A DNA stretch of 9,952 bases from Thermoplasmata archaeon (GCA_021797025.1 JAKAAK010000105.1:1-9952), one strand, 5' to 3'. Shown: positions 1-7,150, numbered from the stretch's first letter. Notes: generated by a model not told the origin, from the sequence alone. Numbers and translations are program-made.

Positions 1-3
1 CTA

Positions 4-88
4 TGCAGAGGACGGGATTTGAACCCGCGAACTCCTTCGAGACTAGACCCTTAATCTAGCGCCTTTGTCCTAACTCGGTAACCTCTGC
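4..88 (-). tRNA. tRNA-Leu, anticodon AAG, class II
   Basis: Read on the minus strand, this is a class II (long variable arm) tRNA. The acceptor stem GCAGAGG pairs perfectly with CCTCTGC and is followed by discriminator A. The T loop is TTCAAAT in a GCGGG/CCCGT stem. The variable arm has a CTC/GAG stem with a GAAG loop. The anticodon stem CTAGA/TCTAG closes the seven-base loop TTAAGGG, which puts AAG at positions 34-36; that anticodon reads Leu CUU. The D arm with GAG...GGACAAAGGCG and the long variable arm fit tRNA-Leu. CCA is not encoded and there is no intron. Two oddities: A34 is very rare in archaea, where GAG is expected, and A10 faces C25, so the first D-stem pair is broken where archaeal Leu tRNAs normally have G10-C25. 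It could be a functional variant, a decaying copy or a sequence error. Confidence 0.93.
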
Positions 89-106
89 TCTTGTGTATCA
101 TTTTTA

Positions 107-116
107 CATATATTAA
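107..116 (-). promoter_or_regulatory. TATA box of the tRNA-Leu gene
   Basis: On the minus strand the sequence TTAATATATG is centred about 23-24 bases upstream of the tRNA 5' end at 88. This is the expected place for an archaeal TATA box driving a transcript that starts at or near the mature tRNA end. Confidence 0.55.
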
Positions 117-166
117 GTTTAATCAAAGGATAGCATAAAAAGTCCATTCAATACTCAAAAAAAACC

Positions 167-176
167 TTATAATTTA
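167..176 (+). promoter_or_regulatory. Probable TATA box of the helicase-nuclease gene
   Basis: TTATAATTTA is centred about 31 bases upstream of the ATG at 203. Transcription would then start only a few bases before the ATG. No Shine-Dalgarno motif precedes that ATG, so the mRNA is probably leaderless or nearly so. The box is divergent from the tRNA promoter about 60 bp away. Confidence 0.45.
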
Positions 177-202
177 TTAAACAGTACACTATTAGTTTCT
201 GA

Positions 203-718
203 ATGATAAATAAGGATACGCTGGTAATATCAAATCCAGGAACGGGAAAAACAACCAGAATAGCAGATGAGGTGGTTAATCTCATAGAGGGAGGTGTATC
301 ACCGGACAGCATACTTTGCATTACATTTACCAATAATGCGGTAGCACAGCTTCAGGATACCATAGATAAAAAGTTGATCGCAAGGAAAATTGAGGGATAT
401 ACTGCCTATGATATAAATATATATACATTCCATGCACTGGCATTCAACCATCTGCCCGGTGTGAAATCAGAAAATTCCATTATTTCATACAATCTTGCCA
501 GATATCTTATATATAAAAGGTTAAGAGAGCTGAGGGCCTTCAATTACGGCCGGGATTACGTAGTGAATGAAATTGTTCCCAAGCTGGAAAATGCCATAAG
601 ATATATCAAAAGTTTCGGCATTACCCCCCGAAGCTCTAGAGAAGTTCAGGAAAAAAATATCAGAAAATATAAGGGAAAAATTCGCTACCGGCAGGGTAAG
701 AAATATCACTTCAGATGA
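203..718 (+). CDS. UvrD/AddA-like helicase-nuclease, N-terminal part (frameshifted)
   Basis: This is the N-terminal part of a superfamily 1A (UvrD/Rep/AddA) DNA helicase. It has the Walker A motif GTGKT at residues 13-17 and motif Ia (CITFTNNA) near residues 39-46. The reading stays plausible to about residue 142 (ITP), then the frame changes at the C run 624-629 and the last 29 residues are out-of-frame sequence ending at a stop. Deleting one C joins this frame without any stop to the frame of 783-2879, giving one 891-residue protein. The ATG at 203 puts Walker A at the very N-terminus, as usual for UvrD-type proteins, and follows a TATA box by about 30 bases. As sequenced, this piece alone lacks motifs II-VI and cannot be an active helicase. 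It is either a true frameshift mutant, a slippage-expressed gene or a sequence error. Confidence 0.8.
   Translation: MINKDTLVISNPGTGKTTRIADEVVNLIEGGVSPDSILCITFTNNAVAQLQDTIDKKLIARKIEGYTAYDINIYTFHALAFNHLPGVKSENSIISYNLARYLIYKRLRELRAFNYGRDYVVNEIVPKLENAIRYIKSFGITPRSSREVQEKNIRKYKGKIRYRQGKKYHFR
624..629 (+). other. Frameshift site: run of six C in the helicase gene
   Basis: The N-terminal frame reads ATT-ACC-CCC-CGA here and continues into nonsense. With five C instead of six, the reading becomes ATT-ACC-CCC-GAA-GCT, giving ITPEALEKF. It then runs open through a helical segment to the DFNDLLFEF motif, which is typical of UvrD-family proteins just before motif II. Continuous family-like protein on both sides locates the lesion to this run. 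Confidence 0.8.
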
Positions 719-782
719 GGAGCAGTATCTATTTGATTATTTTTACCAGGCATTCAAATATTATGAAGAGAAAAAGGGAAAT

Positions 783-2879
783 ATGGATTTCAATGACCTG
801 CTCTTTGAATTTCAGAAATTTAATGAAAAAAAGGTTTACAAATATGTATTCGTTGATGAGCTGCAGGATATTAATGATATAGAAGCATCCATCGCTAGAT
901 CTTCCGGAGAGATAAGATTCATGGTGGGTGACAGAAAACAGTCTATTTTCGGGTTCCAGGGAGGTGCATTATCCGTATTCAATTCATTGCTTGCGGATAA
1001 AAGTGTGTCCAAAGAAAATATGAAAACGAACTACAGGAGCACAGATACTATTCTGGAATATTCCAAGAATTACTACATGAAATTTGAAAAAGATACAGAA
1101 GAGCTCGAGAATTTCAGGGGCGTGCATGATAAGGGTGATAAGGTCACCATAATACAGTCCGAATCACCTGAAGAATCCGTAATAAACAGGATATCAGAAA
1201 TCGCCAATCATGATGGTACAACAGGCATAATCGCAAGGACAAATGCCCAGATAGAAACCCTATCTACACTCCTTGACAAATATAGCATTGATTATTCCAG
1301 CGATTCAAATGTGCATTCCGTCAACGAGGCAAAAAAAGATATTACTCTGTTTCTCCGTGGAATTCTATATGATACAGATGATGATATCATTTCAGCCATG
1401 GTAACACCATTCTCCGGATTATCTTTAAAAGAGGCCTTTGAAATTTCGGAATCAATGCAGAGTGATGGAAGCACTATAGACAGGTTCGACAGGGGAAACC
1501 CCTTTTTTTCATTGAGAAACATGGAACTGTCAAGAGAGGACATAAAGAAACTATTCGATACCAGAATACTGCCGGTAGCGGCATCTATAAGCCAGGAATA
1601 TTTCCTAACTGCATCCACTGTTAAATCCTCCATTGATGAGTTCTTCCAGGGTGAAAATGAATATACAAGGGAAAACTTTTTTGATTTCCTCGATTTATCG
1701 TACTCCGAAAATGGAGTGAAGCCGGGCAATTCAAAATTGATCCTTACCACCGTGCATAAGGCAAAGGGCAGGGAATTTGACCGTGTAGTATATCTTCCAA
1801 AAAAACCAAGGGTATCAGATGCGTATATAGATCTGATAGTTTCATCCATAATAGAGACAGTAAGAAGAATAAATGTGGATGATGAGTTAAAAAATGAGGG
1901 TGTACGGATTGATTTTGTTGCCTTTACCAGGGCAAGGGAAAAATTGTGGATATGTGCATCAACCAGGGAGGCCCCTGGCTATCTCATACCTGAATATTCT
2001 GAGCTTGTTATTGATGAGGCATTCAGTGAGAAGTCTCCCATGCCCGATAAAACCAGATATGATGAGGCATACTTCCAGTTTGTCTCCGGAAATTATACCG
2101 CTTCTGAGAAAACTATTAAACAGGATGATGGATGGCTCAGGGAGAAAATATATGAATTTTTCAAATCAAAAAATGTCCTTTCTTACTCTCTTATAAGCCT
2201 GGACAACCCCTACTGGCTTTTAAAGAATAATATTTTAAAATTAAATGAAAAGACAGAGGCGCTTTATTATGGATTGAATGCCCATGAGATGGCAGAATCA
2301 TTTTATAAGGGTGAGATTCAGGAAGAGATATTATCCATGAAGGACATGAAGGTTCTGGATAATATAACTGCTGTTGTAAACCAGATAAAGTCTGTATATA
2401 ATATGAAGCAGGTAGAATCTGAGGTTTCAGTAATAGCAAGGGTAAACCAGATGTTTCCCGAGTTCTCGGATGAACCTGATTCAATAATGTTCTTTGGAAA
2501 ACTTGATGCGGTATTCAGTGATGGAAAAAGGTATGTAATACTTGATTATAAGACAGACAAGACCACGGAAAGATCGCCGCATCACAGAGTACAGCTACTG
2601 GCATACCGCATGCTTTATGCCATAAAGAACAGCATAGATGTGAATAATATAGATATTGCAATAGGATATATTAGCCTCAGGGGAAAAATAAATACAGGTG
2701 AAAATTCCAATGGCATAGATTTTAAGCAGCCAGATAACAGGTCAGTGGAACAGCTAAAAAAATACATAGGCAGATTCCTGAAATATAAAAGCAATCCGGA
2801 TGAATTCATTGCAGATTATTTAAATTATCCCTGTGATGACACCCTCTACAGGAGGCTGGGAGACCTGCTTAAAAAATGA
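783..2879 (+). CDS. UvrD/AddA-like helicase with C-terminal RecB-family nuclease (main part, frameshifted)
   Basis: This is the larger part of an ATP-dependent DNA helicase-nuclease for double-strand-break end processing or repair. Positions are for the 891-residue protein obtained after frame repair. Motif II is DELQD (218-222), motif III is GDRKQSIFGFQG (242-253), and NYRS is at 276-279. Motif V is HKAKGREF (518-525) and motif VI VAFTRA (572-577). The C-terminus is a PD-(D/E)XK nuclease of RecB/AddA type: His694 in an AHEMAESF motif, Asp768 in GKLDAVF, Asp781 and Lys783 in ILDYKTDK, and Gln797 in VQLLAY. The nuclease residues all look intact. No four-cysteine Fe-S signature of AddB or Cas4 type is seen, and no AddB partner is nearby. 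In-frame sequence extends upstream of this ATG to at least 624, so 783 is only the first ATG after the frameshift, not the native start. The absence of any other lesion suggests a recent mutation or a sequence error. Confidence 0.85.
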   Translation: MDFNDLLFEFQKFNEKKVYKYVFVDELQDINDIEASIARSSGEIRFMVGDRKQSIFGFQGGALSVFNSLLADKSVSKENMKTNYRSTDTILEYSKNYYMKFEKDTEELENFRGVHDKGDKVTIIQSESPEESVINRISEIANHDGTTGIIARTNAQIETLSTLLDKYSIDYSSDSNVHSVNEAKKDITLFLRGILYDTDDDIISAMVTPFSGLSLKEAFEISESMQSDGSTIDRFDRGNPFFSLRNMELSREDIKKLFDTRILPVAASISQEYFLTASTVKSSIDEFFQGENEYTRENFFDFLDLSYSENGVKPGNSKLILTTVHKAKGREFDRVVYLPKKPRVSDAYIDLIVSSIIETVRRINVDDELKNEGVRIDFVAFTRAREKLWICASTREAPGYLIPEYSELVIDEAFSEKSPMPDKTRYDEAYFQFVSGNYTASEKTIKQDDGWLREKIYEFFKSKNVLSYSLISLDNPYWLLKNNILKLNEKTEALYYGLNAHEMAESFYKGEIQEEILSMKDMKVLDNITAVVNQIKSVYNMKQVESEVSVIARVNQMFPEFSDEPDSIMFFGKLDAVFSDGKRYVILDYKTDKTTERSPHHRVQLLAYRMLYAIKNSIDVNNIDIAIGYISLRGKINTGENSNGIDFKQPDNRSVEQLKKYIGRFLKYKSNPDEFIADYLNYPCDDTLYRRLGDLLKK

Positions 2880-2880
2880 A
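2869..2880 (-). terminator. Possible U-rich terminator of the fdhD operon
   Basis: On the minus strand, about 20 bases after the fdhD stop, the transcript contains a U-rich stretch with a run of six T inside the end of the convergent helicase gene. Archaeal polymerases terminate at such runs without a hairpin. Support is positional only. Confidence 0.3.
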
Positions 2881-2886
2881 AGGTCT

Positions 2887-2903
2887 TGATGTGCTGTACA
2901 TCA
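2887..2903. repeat. Small inverted repeat between convergent genes
   Basis: TGATGT (2887-2892) and ACATCA (2898-2903) form a perfect 6-bp stem around a GCTGT loop. It occupies the 21-bp gap between the convergent helicase and fdhD ends and includes the fdhD stop codon. It could help stop transcription or protect 3' ends from both sides. It is short enough to be chance. Confidence 0.3.
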
Positions 2904-3746
2904 ATTCCGGGTAGCCTGTGAATGGCCATTTTTAAGTTCAATTCGCTCTCCATGCGAGTATATATTGAATCTATTGCCCCTGGCGAATGCTAAAAGGGTA
3001 ATATTTAGCTCATCTGCGAGTTCAACGGCAAGGGAGGATGGAGCAGATACAGAGCTTACAACAGGTATGCCGAACATTGCTGCTTTCTGGAGTATTTCAA
3101 ATCCAGCCCTGCCACTTACCTGCAGTACAGCCTCGGGATTTCTTTTCTTTCCGTTCATAACCATCTTCCCTATGGCCTTATCAACGGCATTGTGCCTGCC
3201 TATGTCCTCTCCCACGGAAATAACATTTCCAGAAAAATCTATAATTGCGGCTGCGTGTATCCCACCTGTAATGTTGAATATTTTCTGTGAACTTTTCATT
3301 ATTTCCGGCATTTCAAGAACACCCCTATAGTTCAGAACCTTTTTACTTCTTATAAGCTCCCCGGATTTGACGAATATATCATCAATATTAGTTTTGCCGC
3401 AGACTCCACAGCTTGAGTTTACATAAAAGTTCCTTCTGCCGAGGAGATTTCTTTCAAAATCAGAAACTTCAACATTGACTATGTTATTCCTTTCCGGAAG
3501 TTTTGCGGAATTTGAATATTTGATTTCTTTTATGCTATTCTCCTTCACGATGCCCTCTGTGAATAGAAAGCCTGCTGCAAGGGCGAAATCATCCACAGGA
3601 GTCCGCATTATAACTGATACACTGTATTCAATTTCGCTGTGCATTATTCTTATTTCCAGCGGCTCCTCCACTGTTAGCATGTCGGCCTCTTCTACAGATA
3701 TACCGTTATTGACACGTAATATTTTTCTCTCTATGAATCCACTCAT
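2901..3746 (-). CDS. fdhD: Formate dehydrogenase accessory sulfurtransferase FdhD
   Basis: FdhD is a cytoplasmic protein that takes sulfur from a cysteine desulfurase (IscS in E. coli) and transfers it to the Mo/W-bis-MGD cofactor, making the sulfido ligand that formate dehydrogenase needs. At 281 residues it has the normal family length. The catalytic cysteine pair is C113-G-V-C116, matching E. coli Cys121/Cys124, and the cofactor-binding signature GEDIGRHNAVDK is at 179-190. Other hallmarks are the DDFALAAGFLFTEGI segment near 52-66, GGIHAAA at 161-167, and SGRAGFEI followed by SSVSAPSSLAVELA toward the C-terminus. The start is well fixed: AGGAG (3752-3756 on the minus strand) lies five bases before the ATG, and the ATG overlaps the upstream stop as ATGA. 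It is the last gene of the FDH operon, which supports its role as a maturase dedicated to that enzyme. Confidence 0.97.
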   Translation of the reverse strand: MSGFIERKILRVNNGISVEEADMLTVEEPLEIRIMHSEIEYSVSVIMRTPVDDFALAAGFLFTEGIVKENSIKEIKYSNSAKLPERNNIVNVEVSDFERNLLGRRNFYVNSSCGVCGKTNIDDIFVKSGELIRSKKVLNYRGVLEMPEIMKSSQKIFNITGGIHAAAIIDFSGNVISVGEDIGRHNAVDKAIGKMVMNGKKRNPEAVLQVSGRAGFEILQKAAMFGIPVVSSVSAPSSLAVELADELNITLLAFARGNRFNIYSHGERIELKNGHSQATRN

Positions 3747-4174
3747 TTTTTCTCCTGAAGGCCAGAGAGTATCTTCAGAATCAATGTTATATACCCTGCG
3801 ACGGTTTTATCGTTTAGCATCCTCATGACATCCATAAGCCCCCTGTTCTGGAACTCACCGGCACTATTGATAGAATCACCCAGGCGATTCATTAGATTAA
3901 CAGTCATATCCGGATCAAGTTTTGATAGCAGGTCAAACACGCTCATGATATTTGTAAGTGATTTTTTCGTTGTATCTGAGTTGAACTGGTCTGAGAATGT
4001 ATCCATTATAAATTTATAATTTGCCGCCATGGCATTCACCAGCGTAAGAAAACCGGAATCGTTGAGATTCTTTATGGTTTTCAGGAAAGATCCAAGGCTT
4101 TCCCTGTATTCATCCGGTATAAGCGAGTCCTCCTGTGTTTCTTTTTCCTCAATATATTCTATAGGTTTAGACAT
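3743..4174 (-). CDS. DUF1641 protein, probable FDH partner (ForE/YrhD-like)
   Basis: This is a small soluble protein of 143 residues, acidic at the N-terminus and mostly helical after that. The C-terminal segment GLMDVMRMLNDKTVAGYITLIL resembles the DUF1641 core, in which a Gly-Leu-Asp-Leu stretch precedes a conserved Asp and a hydrophobic helix. Genes of this family sit beside FDH catalytic subunits in Bacillus (yrhD-yrhE). There the pair forms the menaquinone-linked ForCE complex, with the DUF1641 protein as its small subunit. The gene lies between the FDH subunit and fdhD: it starts one base after the FDH stop and overlaps fdhD by ATGA, so it is almost certainly co-translated. I chose the ATG at 4174 because GGATGAT, a weak Shine-Dalgarno-like sequence, precedes it by four bases. 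An in-frame ATG at 4183 would add three residues and overlap the FDH gene, but has no ribosome site. The biochemical role is inferred from context and family. Confidence 0.83.
   Translation of the reverse strand: MSKPIEYIEEKETQEDSLIPDEYRESLGSFLKTIKNLNDSGFLTLVNAMAANYKFIMDTFSDQFNSDTTKKSLTNIMSVFDLLSKLDPDMTVNLMNRLGDSINSAGEFQNRGLMDVMRMLNDKTVAGYITLILKILSGLQEKK
3752..3756 (-). promoter_or_regulatory. Ribosome binding site of fdhD
   Basis: AGGAG on the minus strand lies five bases upstream of the fdhD ATG, inside the end of the DUF1641 gene. It fixes the fdhD start and contrasts with the first genes of other units in the window, which lack such sites. Confidence 0.7.
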
Positions 4175-4175
4175 T

Positions 4176-7109
4176 TTAATCATCCGTTAATTTTACATAA
4201 TCTGATCTCTTCCATTTCTCGCCTACCATTATACCTTTCTGTGGATGCGGGGTTCCATACCTGGAATTGTTAGCAGGTAAGGGGGTCCCACCATTGCCCT
4301 TCAATTTTTTGATTTTTACAGGCAGCTCCTTGTATGATGGTGTATCTGAATCCGGATCCCTGTTATAGGATGTGAGAAGGTTTACAGTGGCCTCATCAGA
4401 AGCCGCATTCATTGGCATATAAAGCTCATTCCCACTTACTCTCTCAGTGATGAGGGCACGGAGCTTTATGCTTCCCCATTTTGAAGTAACCCGCACATAA
4501 TCTCCTGTATTTATTCCGTATTCATCTGCAAGTTTCTGTGAGATTTCCAGGAAGGTATCCGGTACCTTTTCCTTTATTCCCTCTGTTTTGAATGTTTCAT
4601 TCCCTTCATGGAAATGTTCCAGCATCCTGCCATTGTTCAGATGCAGCGGATACTCCTCCGATATGGAAAGCGGTGGCCTGTATGAAAGCGGGTAAAACCT
4701 TGCCTTTCCGTCAGGGAAATTGAACCTATCTGCATACAGGTACTCAGAATCCTTGCCATCCACCATTGGCCACTGCAGACTCTTGAATCCCTCGAGCCTT
4801 TCATAGTTTACTCCATTGAAAATGGATGACAGTGAACACGCTTCATCCATTATTTCAGATGGGTGGCTATAATGCCAGCCAGCTCCAAGGGAGTTGGCTA
4901 TTCCCTGTATGATCTCCCAGTCCGGCCTTGTTTCCCCATAGGGTTCCATGACCTGGTAAATTCTCTGTATGCGTCTTTCGGTGTTGACAAATGTTCCTTC
5001 CTTTTCCAGGCTTACTGATGCCGGTAGCACAACATCGGCGTACCTTGCGGTTTCAGAAAAGAATACATCCTGGACAACAAGGAAATCCAGCCTTTCAAGG
5101 GCATCCCTTGTTTTTCCTGCGTCAGGGCCCGTGGAGGCAATTTCCTGCCCGATAACGTACATTGCCTTTATCTTATCGTTGTCTATATTTTCTATGCATG
5201 ATACATTATCGATTCCAGGTTTCCTTGAAAGTTCTGTGTGCCACGCATTTTCAAACTTTTTCACGGCTTCATCATCCTTCAGTGGCTGGTATCCAGGAAG
5301 GTATGTGGGCATTGAGCCGAAATCGCTGGCACCCTGCACATTGTTATGCCCCCTCAGGGGATATGCTCCTGTTCCTGGCCTGCCGTAATTGCCTGTAACC
5401 AGGAGCAGGTTGGAAATGGCAGTGGATTCATCTGAACCTGCAGAATGCTGTGTGATGCCCATTGCCCACAGTATGCACATGCTTTTTACGCTGTGTATCA
5501 TTTCCGCTGTTTTAATTATCTGATCCTCAGGGATATTTGTTATTTTAGAAGCGTTTTCCAGTGTAAATGTTTCAAGGCTTTTGCGGTACTCCTCGAAGTT
5601 GTTAACCCTCTTTTCTATGAACTCCTTATCATGCCAACCCTTATCAATTATGTATTTAGAAAGTGCTGATAAAAGCACTATATCAGTACCGGGTGAAGGG
5701 TGCAGATAAATATCCGCCCTTTCGGCCATTTCATTTTTTCTGAGATCTGATACTATGAGCTTCTGCTTGTTGAGCTTATGTGCCCTCTTTACCCTTGTTG
5801 CAAGCACAGGGTGGGATTCTGCGGTGTTGGCACCCACAATCATGACCAGTTCTGATTTGTATATATCCTGGATTGATCCGGCATCCCCGCCGTATCCAAC
5901 AGTTCTCCACAGTCCCGTGGTAGCAGGAGCCTGGCAGAATCTCGATGAGTTATCAACGTTGTTGTTGTGGAAGATCTGCCGTGCGAGTTTCTGCATGAGG
6001 TATGATTCCTCATTTGTGCCCTTAGAAGATGCTATGAACATAACGGATTCATTCCCGTGTTTTTCAGCCGCCTTTTTCAACCCCCTTGCAGCAAATTTTA
6101 TAGCCTCATCCCACGATGCCCTTACAAATTCACCATTCTTTCTTATAAGGGGATATTCCAGGCGTTCGTCACTGTTCACGAAACCCCAGCCGAATTTCCC
6201 CTTTATGCACGTTGATATGCCGTTAGCCGGCGATTCGACCTCGGGCTGCACCTTCAAAATTTTCCTTCCCTTGGTCCACATTGTAAAGGAGCATCCAACA
6301 CCACAGTAGGTGCATACTGTCTTGGTCTTTTTTATCTGCTCCTCCCTCATTTTTGCCTCAATATTGCTGACCTTCATTATCAAACCGTTGCCCACCGGCT
6401 TTTCAAGATCCTTCCCGAATTCAATGAGATTGTATTTTGCCTTTCTTGTAAGTGATGTGAAATAACCGGCCTCTTCAAGCATTGATTTTTCCATTAATGC
6501 ATTAACAGGACATACTGTGACGCAGTGGCCGCATGATACGCATGACGAATCGTTTATTGCCTTTCCATCATCCCAAACGACACGTGGCCGCTCCAGTGAC
6601 CAGTCTATGTGCAGGGTTTCATTGACCTCCACATCCTGGCATGCCTCCACGCACCTTCCACATAGGATGCACTGGTCCGGATCATAACGGTAAAATGGAT
6701 TTGTTGAATCAACCCCGTATCCCTTGGATGTGAATGGATATTTCTGCCTTGTAACACTGAGTTCATCTACAGCACTGTGAAGGGCACAGTCCCCGTTATT
6801 ATTCTCACAAACAGTGCAGTAAAGATCATGGTTATGCAGTATTCTGTTGACCGCCTCCACCTGCCTGCTCTTCACCCCGGAATCGTTATATTTAATCTGC
6901 ATGCCGTCCTTAGCCTTTGTTGAGCATGCCCTCAAGTATTTGCCATCCACATTTACTATGCATGTATCACAGGATTCTATTGCACCCAGAGCGGGATTGT
7001 AACATACATGGGGTATGTCAATATCATTATCAATCATTATTTGCAATATCGTTTTGCCCTGATCCGCATTGAATTGAATTCCATCGATGGAAATTTTGCC
7101 AGCAACCAT
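4176..7109 (-). CDS. fdhF: Formate dehydrogenase catalytic (alpha) subunit, ForC/YjgC-like
   Basis: This is the large catalytic subunit (977 residues) of a Mo- or W-bis-MGD formate dehydrogenase. A [2Fe-2S] ferredoxin domain has C36, C47, C50 and C62. A NuoG-type His-Cys [4Fe-4S] motif has H94, C98, C101 and C108. Two ferredoxin [4Fe-4S] motifs follow: C147-x2-C-x2-C-x3-C157 and C190-x2-C-x2-C-x3-C200. The molybdopterin oxidoreductase domain opens with C266-x2-C269-x3-C273 and C301 for the fifth cluster. The metal ligand is C392 in RFCQAPATT, a cysteine encoded by TGC rather than selenocysteine. The next residue is Gln393, where classical FDHs have His. The C-terminal molydopterin-dinucleotide-binding domain, with the LHLNNGRMLEHFHEGN segment, is present, as is a tail (KWKRSDY) like that of the Bacillus enzymes. 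There is no Tat signal or membrane segment, so it should be cytoplasmic. It heads an operon with DUF1641 and fdhD. Formate is the likely substrate, but the Cys-Gln pair leaves some doubt. Confidence 0.93.
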   Translation of the reverse strand: MVAGKISIDGIQFNADQGKTILQIMIDNDIDIPHVCYNPALGAIESCDTCIVNVDGKYLRACSTKAKDGMQIKYNDSGVKSRQVEAVNRILHNHDLYCTVCENNNGDCALHSAVDELSVTRQKYPFTSKGYGVDSTNPFYRYDPDQCILCGRCVEACQDVEVNETLHIDWSLERPRVVWDDGKAINDSSCVSCGHCVTVCPVNALMEKSMLEEAGYFTSLTRKAKYNLIEFGKDLEKPVGNGLIMKVSNIEAKMREEQIKKTKTVCTYCGVGCSFTMWTKGRKILKVQPEVESPANGISTCIKGKFGWGFVNSDERLEYPLIRKNGEFVRASWDEAIKFAARGLKKAAEKHGNESVMFIASSKGTNEESYLMQKLARQIFHNNNVDNSSRFCQAPATTGLWRTVGYGGDAGSIQDIYKSELVMIVGANTAESHPVLATRVKRAHKLNKQKLIVSDLRKNEMAERADIYLHPSPGTDIVLLSALSKYIIDKGWHDKEFIEKRVNNFEEYRKSLETFTLENASKITNIPEDQIIKTAEMIHSVKSMCILWAMGITQHSAGSDESTAISNLLLVTGNYGRPGTGAYPLRGHNNVQGASDFGSMPTYLPGYQPLKDDEAVKKFENAWHTELSRKPGIDNVSCIENIDNDKIKAMYVIGQEIASTGPDAGKTRDALERLDFLVVQDVFFSETARYADVVLPASVSLEKEGTFVNTERRIQRIYQVMEPYGETRPDWEIIQGIANSLGAGWHYSHPSEIMDEACSLSSIFNGVNYERLEGFKSLQWPMVDGKDSEYLYADRFNFPDGKARFYPLSYRPPLSISEEYPLHLNNGRMLEHFHEGNETFKTEGIKEKVPDTFLEISQKLADEYGINTGDYVRVTSKWGSIKLRALITERVSGNELYMPMNAASDEATVNLLTSYNRDPDSDTPSYKELPVKIKKLKGNGGTPLPANNSRYGTPHPQKGIMVGEKWKRSDYVKLTDD

Positions 7110-7115
7110 ATTACC

Positions 7116-7138
7116 ACACTAATACATGTATTCAGTGT
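7116..7138. promoter_or_regulatory. Inverted repeat in the FDH promoter, candidate operator
   Basis: The 12-bp perfect palindrome AATACATGTATT (7121-7132) is extended by ACACT on the left and AGTGT on the right, with one extra base on the right side. It lies between the FDH TATA box (about 7141-7150) and the FDH ATG at 7109, over the expected transcription start. A homodimeric repressor bound here would block initiation. No regulator gene is visible in the window and the role is inference. Confidence 0.4.
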
Positions 7139-7140
7139 TA

Positions 7141-7150
7141 TTTATACATT
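7141..7150 (-). promoter_or_regulatory. TATA box of the FDH operon
   Basis: Read on the minus strand the sequence is AATGTATAAA, continuing into TAACAC. Its centre is about 35 bases upstream of the FDH ATG, which predicts a leader of about 10 bases. Within that leader, GTGGT just before the ATG is at best a weak ribosome site. Confidence 0.55.

Noticed and set aside
89..202. tRNA-associated integration site (att duplication of the tRNA 3' end)
   Set aside because: No second copy of the tRNA 3' segment was seen in the window, and there is no integrase gene.
1292..1849. 185-codon open frame on the minus strand
   Set aside because: It lies wholly opposite the helicase coding frame, which has clear motifs through this region; the translation shows no family features.
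5932..5940. Possible selenocysteine in the FDH
   Set aside because: The metal-ligand codon is TGC (Cys), and no in-frame TGA interrupts the gene.
5755..6309. 184-codon open frame on the plus strand
   Set aside because: It is antisense to the FDH molybdopterin domain, including the active-site cysteine region. The Cys/Ser/Leu-rich product is typical of an opposite-strand shadow.
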